A stretch of DNA of 64,000 nt from assembly GCF_032854445.1 (NCBI RefSeq), contig NC_088307.1, positions 21,836,017-21,900,016 on the forward strand, in the 5' to 3' direction. How positions within the stretch are numbered: the first letter of the stretch is position 1; every line of letters begins with the position of its first letter. Both the position numbers and the translations under genes were made by a program. A model generated the notes under the pieces. That model was given only the letters and a program-made list of their open reading frames with translations. It did not search any database and was not told where the DNA came from. The stretch comes from Liolophura sinensis. Lineage: Eukaryota; Mollusca; Polyplacophora; Chitonida; Chitonidae. Positions 25,901 to 36,855 of this stretch are shown here, piece by piece.

Positions 25901-28900
25901 AGAAAACAACAAAAATTGCTTTGTGCATTCATATTTTATAACTATATATGTGTATGTATTCCATAAACCCACCTCATGGCTCTTGGCATGCGAGCTTGCC
26001 GAAAGACCAGTGTAAATTAAAACAGCATTATCTTTCTCTTCGTTCAGCTCTCCCCATGTTTCGTAAGCCACGGTAATCTCTGGCAAGACGGCGTTGTTGT
26101 ACTTCAGATAAAACGCCTCCTTGGAATTGAAGACTTTGTAGCCCGACACGATTTTGGCATACTCTGGATCCGGTCCAACTGAGCGACTGAGAGAGGGGAA
26201 GAATTGAAAGTTGAAACACTTAAAAACAGTTTTTTTTTTTCAACTCTTCATATATTTTGATGTAAAAAATACACTTTACTACCTTTGATGTTTACAGATA
26301 TGCACACCACACTGGTAGAAGACAAGTGGTCTTCAACAGTTAAATGAACATCCAAACACCCAAACGAGTGTTGTAGAGCGCCTATTGTCAACAACAGAGA
26401 GCGAGGGAATCTAGAAATTCCCCGACCCTGGCTGGGTTAGAACCCACACCTCATATGTCCCAGTGATTGATTGCAAGCACCGTTAACCATTACATGTAGG
26501 CCACAACCCGCTCCCAATACAGTTAACAAGTATGTGAAATATTTTTGAGTACGGCTTGAAATACCAATCAAATGAATAAATAAATTAAACCTTTGCGCAT
26601 GTTTCCATGATGTATATTCAAGCGTGATTCAAACTATGTTTCTTGTGAAGGTCTGAAATTGGCAAATACAACCATTGTATTAACTGTCTTCAAAATCAAC
26701 TTAAAAGTCTGCATAAATTGCACAAATAATTGCTCTTTTATATTGGAAAAGGTTGAGGAATTGTAGTGCTAAATCAGTTTAAACATTGAAGTTATAAAGT
26801 CAGTCCCAAAAGACCCTCAATTTCAAACAATCTGGTTCTCTTGAATTATCTGCATGTACTTTACATTATCTGTGTTATCAGACAAGCCACTGGCAAAGTC
26901 AGGTGAATGACAGATATGACAGGTGTGATGTAAGCTGGACATGACAGGCACTGTGACCCTTGCACTCGCACCAACACGACAGATAACCACATCTCAGTGT
27001 CAGTGTGACTCCGTGTGACACAGTGTGACAGGGTACATTTAGGGACAGTCATATATCAAACTACACATGCCCAAACATTTATGACCTGTAACAGAAAAAA
27101 TTCAAAACAAGAACCAACATTACATGTAAATTCCTGTGGAACATTCAGTCATAACCAGCAGAAAGGACAGTCTTAATTTGATGGTAACACCTATTAAAGT
27201 TTTTCTGAGCAGAACTTAATCAAACTTCACAAAAACTCTCAGTGACGTTGAGACTCAAAGTGTGCCACCTGAAAAAAAAAACTCATATTCTCATACATCA
27301 CTGTATTTGTGTAAAAATGTGTTGTTGACTTTTTTTTTTTTGCTTCTACTGAGTAACAGATGCCAATCATAATGCAATTAGTGAATTGCATCAGCGGTAA
27401 ACTTTGGCCCAGTCATGCCAGTGGAAAACTGTGGTACTGTGGTAAACTGTTGTCCACCGGAAGACTGTGGGCCCTGTGGTAAATTGTGGTTCAGTCACGC
27501 CTGTGGTAACCTGTGGCCCAGTCATGCCTGTGGTAAACTGTTGTCCACCGGAAGACTGTGGGCCCTGTGGTAAATTGTGGTGCAGTCACGCCTGTGGTAA
27601 CCTGTGGCCCAGTCATGCCTGTGGTAAACTGTGGTCCACCGGAAGACCGTGGGCCCTGTGGTAAATTGTGGTTCAGTCCCGCCTGTGGTAACCTGTGGCC
27701 CAGTCATGCCTGTGGTAAACTGTGGTCCACCGGAAGACCGTGGGCCCTGTGGTAAACTGTGGTTCAGTCATACCGGTGGTAAAGTGTGGCCCAGTCATAC
27801 CAGTAGTAAATTGTGGCCCAGTCATGCCTGTGGTAAACTATGTCCCTGTCATGCCTGTGTTAAAATGTGGCCCAGTCATACCTGTGGTAAACTGTGGCCC
27901 AGTCATGCCAGTGGTAAACCGTGGCCCTGTCATGCCTTCTGTAAACTGTGGCTCAGTCATGCCTGTGGTAAACAGTGGTCCTGTCATGCCTGTGGTAAAC
28001 TGTGGCCCTGTCATGCCTGTGGTGAACTATGGCCGTGTGGTAACCTGTGGACCAGTCATGCCTGTGGTAATCTATGGCCAAGTGGTAAACTGTGACCTTG
28101 TGATCAGGTGGTAAACTGTCACCCAGTGGTACCAGTGGTAACCTATGGCCCAGTGGTAAACTGTGTCCAGTCATGCCAGTGGTAAATTGTGGCCCTGCCA
28201 TGCCAGTGGTAACCTATGGCCCAGTGGTGAACTGTGGTCCAGTCATGCCAGGGGTAAATTGTGGCCCTGCCCTGCCAGTGGCAACCTATGGCCCACTGGC
28301 AAACTGTGGCGTTGTGATCAGGTGGTAAACTGTCACCCAGTCGTAACCTATGGTCCAGTGATCCTAGTGGTAAACTGTGACCCAGTCTTACCAGAGGTAA
28401 ACTATGGCCCAATGGTACAGTACTGACCATTCCTAGCCACATACTCTACACGTACTATCCGCCCATGTATCTTGATCAGATGTGGGGCAGATCCTACGCG
28501 GATCATACAGCCATGATGTGCGGCCCATGTGCGAACGATGGATTCCAAGGCACATGATGATGTAAGTTCTCACCAAAAGCTATACTAATTGTGCCTAAAT
28601 TAACATCTATAACTTCTGTAACAACTATACACTATATTTAGCACTTCATAGCAAATAATTGCAGAACCAGTCAAAACTCAATCTGCATGTTATTTATGAT
28701 TATATGCGAATTAGTAACCAGGTCGAGAAATAGACTGTTTATGAATGCTCTAAGACAAGGCTGGTGTCAGGCAACGTGGCATTTGTTGTAAGTTAGATGA
28801 GCTTATGTGTGAATGTTGATGCATGTAGTAAATATAAGCGTCATGTCCGACATTCGTATGCCATTCGTAATCCGTAAAGGGCGTCCCAAGTCGATAATCG

Positions 28901-30603
28901 CAAGATCCATTTCTAAAACTACTTTTAACACTGTCTCCCAAAGACAAAGGTATGTAAGAAATTACACAAACAGGAAATAAAGCCGGTAACACACAAGAGA
29001 GAAGCGGTCATCAGTTTTCAATGATGCCAGGCAGACAGTGAATATTCCAGGCATGAATTCCATATCAAAGTTCAAATTCGTAGTCCATGAATGAGTTCCA
29101 GGTCAAATAACAATTAATAACTAATTAACAATTATTACATTAAAACCCTACACGGAGGATGGTCGGATCCAACGCCCATCATGCATGGATCCTGTGCCCA
29201 TCACGCATGGATCCTGTGCCCATCCTACGCGGATGGTACACCCATCATGGCTGCCTGATCGGCATATGATGTGAACATCTTTCTGTGATACAACGTCCTT
29301 CCTACGCACATCTTCCAACCCACATTCGTACCAGATATATTATTAGGATCGAGCAGTACTGTAAGCTGTGGCCCTGTGCTCAGTTGGTAAGCTGTCACCC
29401 AGTCATACCAGTGGTAAATTGTGGCCCAATCATACCAGTGGTAAATTGTGGCCCAGTCATAAACTGTGGATATAGCTGGATTTTAAGTCTGGTGTACCAT
29501 TAACCTAAGTACAGTGACACAATCTTCCCCGAGTTTATTCTCTCTTCCGAGAAAATTATTCCAGAGGGTGATTTTTTTTAAGAAAAGCTTATGCTGACAA
29601 TTTTTGGAAATATCTTTTGTGGGAATTTCACTCCACTTCACGGAATTACACAGAAAGGCATATAAAGAATTTCATCCACGTACTACTTAAGCCACTTACC
29701 GTTTGGTCTCCTGTTACTTCAGTTATAAAATTTCCCATTATATAGTGATAAAATGTAAATATCATGTACACAGTACACCTCTCCCTCCTTGTAACGCTGT
29801 TGTTGTTGGACAAAGCTCTCTACAGTGCCATCAGTGAAGCACACTGTGTGTTTTTCAGGGACTGTACATGTACTGACAGCACGTCCTGTGACATACATGT
29901 ACATGTACATACTTCATGAAAAAACGTACATGTGCGTAATGTTAAGCCAAATCATAATATCATGGTTTCCTTTTTAATAATTACCTGATAACTAAGTTTC
30001 CAGTGCAAAGAATTAACAAAACCTGAAGTTTTGTGGCAGTTCTTCCATTAGATGTAAATCACCACCCTTCACCAGGTACATGTACACTACAAAACGCTAC
30101 ACTTAATAAAGCCAATCACAAAAGAGCAACAGTTGGATTTGAACCTTCAACCTGGTAGGTCTCTATTCTTGAAAATGGAATTAACATGATAGGTTCTGTT
30201 AATCAACTTACTTTCTAGAAACACAGGGAAATTCTGTATCCATTCCTTTGAAAGGAGAAGGCTTTCCAAACTGTTCGTCAACTGGGACATCTAGCTGGGG
30301 TAAAGGGGCACAACTTGGGGTGTGATACTGTCTAGAATCCGCAGAACTTGATCTGTCCACTTGAGGAATTTGTCCCCGCTCGTGTGTTGTACCATCTTCG
30401 CCGACACTTCCTGCTGAACTGCTCGAGAGGCCTCGAAACTGAACAATGAGACCTTTATTTCTTAAGGCAGAGTGACGTGCTGAAAACGCAGGACTAGAGT
30501 TTTTTGCATCTGTGGAAAGTTTTTTGCAGATGCAGCCGTCAGATGATGTTTTCAAAAGGCGCAACAGGTTTGATGCCCCACGGGTAAAGTACAAACTCGC
30601 CAT
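15321..30603 (-). CDS. Serine/homoserine O-acetyltransferase-like protein, mitochondrial type, 11 exons, intact
   Basis: Alpha/beta-hydrolase acyltransferase of the MetX/Met2 and fungal Cys2 family, which acetylates serine or homoserine for cysteine or methionine synthesis. Exons: 30603-30212, 26186-25973, 23932-23820, 22135-22102, 20803-20717, 20171-20092, 19580-19431, 18623-18440, 17292-17139, 16673-16582 and 15389-15321; phases join to 522 codons plus stop. Residues 1 to about 60 are basic and Ser-rich without acids, like a mitochondrial leader. Family blocks follow: [42 protein letters not shown]. The nucleophile elbow GSSLGGM puts Ser at 288; GVQTDIIFP gives Asp451; YGHDTF gives His485. 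The protein ends [16 protein letters not shown] dead mirror copy lies in the right arm. Substrate (serine or homoserine) cannot be settled by reading. Confidence 0.93.
15745..16581 (-). repeat. 50-bp minisatellite made of exon 10 end plus its splice donor
   Basis: About 16-17 units of 50 bp in intron 10, starting directly at the donor of exon 10. On the minus strand each unit is 11 bp of intron start (gtttgtacaca) followed by a copy of the last 39 bp of exon 10 (ttcttactggatctgaatgg, then ggtgtaggagccggtgtaaag), so each unit ends in a new AAG|GTTTGT donor. Some units are 41-49 bp through small deletions. Because 50 is not a multiple of three, read-through changes frame; the first unit lacks one T and leads to a stop. 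Confidence 0.95.
17465..17800 (-). repeat. About 23-bp minisatellite (ggaaaaggctaaaaaaggtt)
   Basis: Around a dozen A-rich units of the type ttgtggaaaaggctaaaaaa in intron 8 of the acyltransferase gene. The same array in the right arm (42,120-43,145) is about three times longer. Confidence 0.85.
18690..18885 (+). mobile_element. SINE-1 copy, internally shortened
   Basis: Head remnant (ggccttgctagctcagc), then core and tail ending gagtacgacataaaac, in intron 7 of the acyltransferase gene. Confidence 0.7.
19120..19418 (+). mobile_element. SINE-2 copy
   Basis: Contains ggcccagtgtcagtataata, the block tgactgggtgaggtgtcatg and the tail gaaaaattgttaagtacgac followed by (CATT)n. It lies just downstream of exon 7 in intron 7. 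Confidence 0.8.
19635..19812. mobile_element. MITE-A copy, diverged
   Basis: Interior of the MITE-A family with several insertions and weak ends, in intron 6. Confidence 0.5.
19861..19911. repeat. (TA)n microsatellite
   Basis: About 25 uninterrupted TA units in intron 6. The open frame of alternating Ile and Tyr over it is not a gene. Confidence 0.97.
21828..21912 (-). mobile_element. SINE-1 fragment
   Basis: Tail and core start in reverse orientation (cttgtactcaagaatatgtc, then accagcattatggtgggagg), in intron 4. Confidence 0.65.
22188..22384. mobile_element. MITE-A copy
   Basis: Left end ccctcaacctttttgcgtgt and right end degenerate (cacgtagttgaggaatt); interior typical. The orthologous place in the right arm (about 40,415-40,690) carries a SINE insertion inside it. 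Confidence 0.75.
22440..22680 (-). mobile_element. SINE-2 copy
   Basis: Reverse-oriented SINE-2 in intron 3 (cagccatatgatgaggagtc; ccagtcacattatactgac). It is shared with the right arm, where a later SINE-1 splits it. Confidence 0.75.
23100..23242 (+). repeat. Microsatellite rich in CTGT, CTGCC and GTGTCTG
   Basis: Irregular repeat of tctg/cctg/tgtg units in intron 3. The right arm has a much shorter version around 39,245-39,315. Cys/Val-rich open frames over it are not genes. Confidence 0.9.
23465..23665 (-). mobile_element. SINE-1 copy, diverged
   Basis: Reverse-oriented core and head (gggcaaaacctgggagaagc; ggcagacagccccacttac). Part of it is shared with the right arm at 38,985-39,085, so it predates the duplication. 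Confidence 0.6.
24515..24659. mobile_element. MITE-C copy 1
   Basis: About 145 bp bounded by inverted ends gggaccacattcacaaaac and gttttgtgaaagtgggtcc. It is present in both arms (right arm about 37,942-38,083). Confidence 0.75.
24893..25037. mobile_element. MITE-C copy 2
   Basis: Same family as at 24,515: ends ggggccacttttgcaaaa and gttttgtgaaagtggccc. Present in both arms (right arm about 37,553-37,698). Confidence 0.75.
26590..26772. mobile_element. MITE-A copy
   Basis: Inverted ends aacctttgcgcatg and ggaaaaggttgaggaatt in intron 1; its mirror is at 35,745-35,922. Confidence 0.7.
27410..28425. repeat. 27-bp minisatellite with a 91-bp higher-order unit
   Basis: Units close to cagtcatgcctgtggtaaac plus tgtggcc (27 bp). 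From about 27,430 to 27,760 three to four units are organised as a 91-bp higher-order repeat containing ccaccggaagactgtgggcc. The rest are single units with decay. A short outlier block is at 29,360-29,470. All lies in intron 1, in the spacer of the inverted duplication just outside the arm. Cys/Gly/Pro-rich open frames over it are not genes. Confidence 0.92.
28430..30211. other. Intron 1 remainder with short repeats
   Basis: Contains short irregular repeats of the type ggatcctgtgcccatca (29,160-29,240), the outlier 27-bp units at 29,360-29,470 and otherwise no gene signal on either strand. Confidence 0.5.
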
Positions 30604-30764
30604 TGTAGCTCACAGAGCTGAGGAATGAAAAACAAGGAAACAACATTTGAAAGGTTAAACATACGGAGTACTTCACCTATTAAGTTTGGTACATACAAAT
30701 GCAAGTTCGGAAGCAAATAAAGGCCTTAAGATAATTTTTTAAGATAATCTTAAGATAAATTTAC

Positions 30765-30905
30765 TTATTTTATTTATTTGATTGGTGTTTTATGCTGTAC
30801 TCAAGAATATTTCACTTATACGACGCCAGCCAGCATTATGGTGGGAGGAAACCGGACACAGCCCGAGGGAAACCCTTGACAGGTTGCTGTCCTTCCCACT
30901 TACGA
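30765..30905 (-). mobile_element. SINE-1 copy, 5'-truncated
   Basis: Reverse tail and core (tgattggtgttttatgctgt; ccagcattatggtgggagg) about 160 bp upstream of the acyltransferase start codon. Confidence 0.8.
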
Positions 30906-31466
30906 CCAAAATAATCTTTCTGATGTCACAATTAAGTTTTCACCATTAAGTTTTGCTGATAAAAAAACTAATCAAATTTCACCAAAAACTATTAAGTGGC
31001 ATTATAACATGCATAAAGCTAGGTGGATGAAGGAATCCAGAATCTAGCAAAATGTACGACTTAAAAAATTCTAACCTTTAACTGAAATACAAGTAGGTAT
31101 ATAGATAATACAGGAGATAATGTGATCAACGGGTTGATTGACACACAGATTATGGGAATGATTGGCCCTGATTAACTCAACGCTCAAAAACATTTCACTT
31201 ATAGGAGAACAAAACAATCAATGTTTAACGTGGATGGAGAAACAGCGGCCCACACAAGTGCATACATGTACATATCTCCTGTTAACACATACACAGACAT
31301 CACAAGTCTGAAAAAGTCAAAACAGTGTTCAACAGGAAAAATGTATGGTAAACCACAAGGCACGCAACCAAGCAAGTCCTTAATACCTTCAGGGTAACTT
31401 TTAAACTGACACATATACATGATACAAGACTTATCATAAAAGAGTCAAATATTTTAAATTATGTAG

Positions 31467-31692
31467 ATACCCTAATTTTTCAACCTTTTCATCCATCTCT
31501 GTGACCAATATATAGAAACATTCTGAGAGAACTATGGGACGTAGAGAAATAATCTGCACAATTTTAGGAAGCTTGCATCATTACTGACACAACTACATCA
31601 TTTTTGGTGTCATTTTCATAATAATTGTAAGTATAAATTTCACTGAAAAAAAAGTTCTTTGGTGGTTGAAAAGGTTGAAGATTTACAATAAC
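31467..31692. mobile_element. MITE with MITE-A-like ends but another interior
   Basis: Inverted ends tttttcaaccttttcatcc and ggtggttgaaaaggttgaag flank about 190 bp unlike the other MITE-A copies, so it may be a related subfamily. Confidence 0.55.
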
Positions 31693-31821
31693 TATTGTAT
31701 ATTGTATGATATGCTAGCAGGCAATAAAAATTTTAGTACACCTGGCCAATAATCCTGCCACATTGTTTCAAAGATATATAACTTATAAACGTGGCACAAT
31801 ACAATAACACTGTAACAGTTC

Positions 31822-32050
31822 AGTACCGTACTTCACCTAAAGTTTCATATTTCAAATGATACATTTTTTCTGAATCTGTTTAATTCATCCTACTTATAAG
31901 ATGACTTAAAGAGTGTTTTGTGAGGTTTGATTAACTTCTTATTAAAAAAAAACTTGTTTTGATATCAACCAAATAATTTTAAGTCTTTTATGTGCTCCTG
32001 AAAATGTAATCTTACATCCATATACCAAACTTTAGGTGAAATACGGTACT
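31822..32050. mobile_element. MITE-D, 229 bp with about 24-bp inverted ends
   Basis: Left end agtaccgtacttcacctaaa and right end tttaggtgaaatacggtact are near-perfect reverse complements. The interior has no coding capacity. Confidence 0.75.
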
Positions 32051-32709
32051 TGGAGTCCTGAAGCCTACCAAACACTCACTTCAGCCTACTAATTTAATCT
32101 CAAGAAAGGCAATATTTTTAAACAATGATCATAAAGTAATACAGATATATTGTACTTGGTCATCACACAATGAAACTTTACCTTTAAGAAAAAAAGTTTA
32201 CTGCCATGTGTCCCACGACACTTTGTCATCTGTGTATCTATGTATCCACCAAAAAATAAAACTCTCCATGGAAAACAATTGGAGATATAGCCCGGACACA
32301 AACATGGACGCCTTAAGGCGGGAGTGTATAAAAAGTTAAAAAATTAACTTCGGGTTGCTTAAAAAAATCTGATTATTTTCTGGGCACCTGGAATAGATGC
32401 TTGAGAGAGTAAGCATGCTCACTGAGACTTTCAGCTTCATAGGTCATCTGCAAACTGCTCTGCTGACCCTCCCACAACCACAAATCTCGCACACATATAA
32501 GTACGCAACCCTAAAACACTATACATGTCCATGTACGCCAGGTATTAGACTTTGTTCAATATTTATTTATACTGTGTTGTTCTGTAAATAAGACTAGGCC
32601 AAAACTAGATAAACATGATCATCCACATGTGGTTTACAATTTCACAAACATCCGTGGAATTAGACGCCTCATCTGGCATTGTGCTCACAATTTCATTCAA
32701 CACTAAAAT

Positions 32710-33000
32710 GAATGAATAAATTCTTGGGGTGTTACGTTGTATTCAACAATTTTTCAGTCATATGACGAGGAGGAGTCATTACTTATGATTAGATATGTGT
32801 ACATATACTGTGGCAGAGCAAGTCGATGCCGACAAAGTGCTACTGCCGCTGAAGTATCATGCCATGACACCAGACATGGCATCGCTCCCAGTCACAATAT
32901 ATTGACACTGTGCCAACTAGTGCAGAGCGCCAAGTATTTAGTATGACACACGTGTACTGACCTGTGCTTGATAACAGGTCTCGGTACTAGGGTAGACGCT
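32710..33000 (-). mobile_element. SINE-2 copy
   Basis: Reverse SINE-2 (tcagtcatatgacgaggagg; ccagtcacaatatattgaca) with head remnant gtagacgctctaacgaccg at its right side. Confidence 0.75.
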
Positions 33001-33361
33001 CTAACGACCGGAGCTTTCTATTCAACACAAGAAGTAATTACAAAAATCTGCTTCATGGTGCTTTAAAACCAAGAATCATTTATTTGTCTGTAGAATTTAT
33101 GTACGTTATACCAATACTCTATATTCAACATATCATAGTTTAAAGTTCATATAATGTGGACATGTTTGCAAACTGGGGATTTGAACCAGCAATTGCTGGA
33201 TTTCTTGTCCTCAGTTTTAATGAACAATTCCTTCCAGCCCAGATGTAGACGGTGCTTGAATATCAGCCTGTTACAAAAATAATGAACACGATTCAGGTTT
33301 AATGCGCATGTGCAATCTAGGAATAACACTTTCAAAGCTCCATAACTGTGGTGAAGGCAGA

Positions 33362-33390
33362 ATGGCTGCTGCTTTAGCAATGACTGCGAG
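33362..33390 (+). CDS. Candidate short first coding exon (MAAALAMTAR)
   Basis: An ATG followed by nine small-residue codons ends at a strong donor, AG|gtgagt. This looks like exon 1 of a plus-strand gene, perhaps with an organelle leader. I could not find a following exon. The right arm of the inverted duplication begins 1.7 kb downstream and may have cut it off. It could also be chance. Confidence 0.2.
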
Positions 33391-34869
33391 GTGAGTTTGG
33401 GTCTTGTGTGTCCTTACCAAATGGAATATACGTGAGATGTTGCTTGAGTGAGCGAGCTAGGAGGTGAGAGCCAAAAATGACACCACTTTTGGACTGCAGC
33501 CATTGTTAAGAAAGGACCTACCAGACATGGCATGAATCAGTGTGCGTTTTACCATGGGATGTGCTAGTCCCTTTGCAAGTTTCACTGATAACTAAAATAT
33601 TCAGAGCTGGAAAATAGCAAACTTGGAGTCTAATTTCACATCATGAAACAACCAAAATATACAACACAAAATGAATGTTATTCACCCATCAGCAAAACAA
33701 AATCGGTGGGTTAAACATTCGTCTCGCTGGCACAAACTTTCAATCAGCATGTACAAAGTAGGCATGCTTTAGTTTCGGGCAACACTGTCCAAGTGGCATA
33801 TGTACGTTGTTGTTGCAAATCAGCTTGTGACGTTCTCCACAACTGCCCAATGCACTGTGAGCCAACGAAACACCCGTAACATTCTTGACTTTAGCATGAA
33901 TGCTCAAATGCGATCTGATCTGTTACTGTTAAACAACTTAGGCCTAATTAGCTGGAATGAAAAGACTATAAAACTTGACAGCTACACACGTAAATGGCAC
34001 AAGTTATTTACTAAGTTCTGCAATTCATATTTTACCCACCTTTGAAAGTCTCCAAAAAATAATAGGCTGAACTATATTGCTACGGACCCTCAGATGCTGT
34101 ATAAAATTCTCGACGGTGAAGTTTTATAGATCTTTGCTTCGTCATTGTGCCCCGCAAGTTCTGTTGTTGTCTATACTACGTCCACACGCACAGTGTCACT
34201 ACATGTAGGTCAAGTTGTGCAGCTCGCGTTCCTTCACGCTGTGGTCACATGAACCAGGAAGTCTGCAACCTATGACCTACTTTTCTTTTCACCCCACGGA
34301 AATCAACGACAAAATCCGGTGCGTACCGATTAAATTGGCGAAGCATTTGAGGCCATGGTGGCAAAAGGCCCATGCAGATATCTTAATAAAACAGTTAGGC
34401 ATACGTTATGTGTAAAAGGCATTGCTTTCGATGGTAATAATACGCAGATTTTTTTCCTTTAAATTCTATGAAGACAGCTACGTAGTATCCTATATGGCAT
34501 ATTTCCATTGCGCTAATTGTGAATGTTATATCAGTCAATATAATTAGTAGGCCCCCCTCCCCCAGTCAAATATAATCAAGTTGGGGGTTGAGGGATTTTA
34601 TGGAGGGTACCTGTGCGTAATTGCCTTGCAAATAATCAACTGCAAACAGTTATAATATGAGAGCAGACAAAAGAAAATCTTGCATACCGGTGCAATAAAT
34701 TGGAATATATTGATGTTAGATGATATAAGCCTACGGTGATTTACTTCACTTATAAATATTGTTTTAAGTCAGCTTTTATTTCCTCCTGAAATCGCATGGA
34801 ATGGTTCCGGGGCGTGCCTGGTCCACCCCGCCTGGGATACTTGCCTTTTGTGCTGGAATGCTATATTAC

Positions 34870-35036
34870 ATTCTCAAAGTTTTTTATTTATTTATTTATT
34901 TGATTGGTGTTTTACGCCGTAGTCAAGAATATTTCACTTATACGACGGCGGCCAGCATTATGGTGGGAGGAAACCGGACCGAGCCCGGGGGAAACCCACG
35001 GCCATCCGCAGGTTGCTGCAGACAGGTCATATAAAT
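34870..35036 (-). mobile_element. SINE-1 copy at the inner edge of the right arm
   Basis: Reverse tail and core with high similarity to the consensus (ttgattggtgttttacgccg; cggccagcattatggtggga). It ends at the place where similarity to the left arm begins. Confidence 0.85.
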
Positions 35037-35744
35037 GCATCTCTGTATTTGCATCTGTTACCCAGTAGTACCAAAAAAACAAAAAAAACAAAAAAAAAAA
35101 ACAAACAAAAAAAAAAAAACAACAGAAAACTAACAACACATTTTTACAAAAATATCGTAATGTAGGAAAAGGCGACATTACAAGTATGATTTTTTTTAGA
35201 TGGTTCACTTTGAGTCTACTGGCCATTGAGAGTTTTTGTGAAGTTCTGTTAGGAAAAACTTTAACGGGTGTTACCATCAAAAGTGTCATATCAAGGCCTT
35301 TATGTGTTTTTGAAAGTGCATTTTGGCAGGCTAAATGTGTGGATATAATTGAATGTTGCACAGGAATTTACATGTAACGTTGATTTTTGTTTTGAATTTT
35401 TTCTATTACAAGTCATAAATGTTTGGGCATGTGAACTAGGATATTATACAACTGTCCCTAAATGTACCCTGTCACACTGTGACACGGAGTCACACTGACA
35501 CTGAGATGTGGTTATCTGTCATGTTGGTGCCAGTGCACGGGTCACTGTGTCAGATGTGCCTGTCATGTCCAGCTTACATCACATCTGTCATATCTGTCAT
35601 TCACCTGACTTTGCCAGTGGCTTGTCTGATAACACAGATAATGTAAAGTTCATGCCGATAATTCAAGAGAACCAGATTGTTTTAAACTGAGGGTCTGGTG
35701 GGACTGACTTTATAACTTCAATGTTTAAAGTGATTTAGTACCAT

Positions 35745-35922
35745 AATTCCTCAACCTTTTCGCATATGAAAGAGCAATATTTGGTGCAATTTATGCAGAC
35801 TTTTAAGTTGATTTTGAAGACAGTTTAATACAAAGGTTGTATTTGCCAATTTCAGGCCTTCACAAGAAGCATAGTTTGTATCACGCTTGAACATACACCA
35901 TGCAAACATGCACAAAGGTTTA
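35745..35922. mobile_element. MITE-A copy (right-arm mirror of 26,590)
   Basis: Left end cctcaaccttttcgcatatg is the best-preserved terminal sequence of this family in the window. The right end is degraded. Confidence 0.7.
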
Positions 35923-36689
35923 ATTTATTTATTCATTTGATTGGTATTTCAAGCCGTACTCAAAAATATTTCACATACTTGTTAACTGTATTGGTAGCGG
36001 GTTTTGGCCTACATGTAATGGTTAACGGTGCTTGCAATCAATAACTGCGACATATGAGGTGTGGGTTCTAACCCAGCCAGGGTCGGGGAATTTCTAGATT
36101 CCCTCGCTCTCTGTTGCTGACAAATAGGCGCTCTACAACACTCGTTTGGGTGTTAATTTGTATGTTCATTTAACTGTTGAAGACCACTTGTCTTCTACTA
36201 GTGTGGTGTGCATATCTGTAAACATCACAAGTAGTAAAGTGTATTTTTTACATCAAAATATATGAAGAGTTGGAAAAAAAACCCTGTTTTTAAGTGTTTC
36301 AACTTTCAATTCTTCCCCTCTCTCAGTCGCTCAGTTGGACCGGATCCAGAGTATGCCAAAATTGTGTCAGGCTACAAAGTCTTCAATTCCAAGGAGGCGT
36401 TTTATCTGAAGTACAACAACGCCGCCTTGCCAGAGATTACCGTGGCTTACGAAACATGGGGAGAGCTGAACGAAGAGAAAGATAATGCTGTTTTAATTTA
36501 CACTGGTCTTTCGGCAAGTTCGCATGCCAAGAGCCATGAGGTGGGTTTATGGAATACATACTCATATATATTCATAAAATATGAATGCACGAAGCAATTT
36601 ATGTTTATGTTCTCTCAGTATTAAATAACTAGCTATGACAGCGTGAAAGCAGAGTGGTCAATGATCACAGTTCACAATCTTTGTGGTGC

Positions 36690-36855
36690 TAATGGTTCGC
36701 TGAACACACTCGGTATCGAGTGCTGTGAACTGTGATTACCGACCACTCTGTATCGAGTGCTGTGAACTGTGATTACCGACCACTCTGTATCGAGTGCTGT
36801 GAACTGTGATTACCGACAACTCTGTACTGAGTGCCGTGAGCTGGGATTTCCGACC
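36690..36855 (+). repeat. 37-bp tandem repeat, about four units, right arm only
   Basis: Units near tcgagtgctgtgaactgtga plus ttaccgaccactctgta. The left arm has a single comparable unit near 25,740-25,790, so the expansion followed the duplication or the left arm contracted. Confidence 0.85.

Larger units (their letters stand above)
15289..27370 (-). repeat. Left arm of inverted segmental duplication
   Basis: About 12 kb that reappears in reverse complement at about 35,050-45,602. Exons 2-11 of the acyltransferase gene, most intron sequence, SINEs, MITEs and minisatellites match in mirror order. The outer boundary lies about 32 bp beyond the stop codon, where similarity ends at the motif ccagcagaatt. 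The inner boundary lies near a shared block gcatctgttac(t/c)cagtag. The arm also continues through the shared region around 27,000 and 35,460 (cctgtcacactgtgac-type repeats). Confidence 0.9.
30604..35050. other. Spacer of the inverted duplication upstream of the acyltransferase gene
   Basis: About 4.4 kb without a confirmed gene. It should contain the acyltransferase promoter near 30,604 (no TATA box seen). It holds SINE-1 copies (30,765; 34,870), two MITE-like elements (31,467; 31,822), a SINE-2 (32,710) and one candidate first exon (33,362). Confidence 0.5.

Noticed and set aside
27467-28442. Cys/Gly/Pro-rich open frames up to 154 codons
   Set aside because: Produced by the 27-bp repeat (nine codons), open in several frames on both strands.
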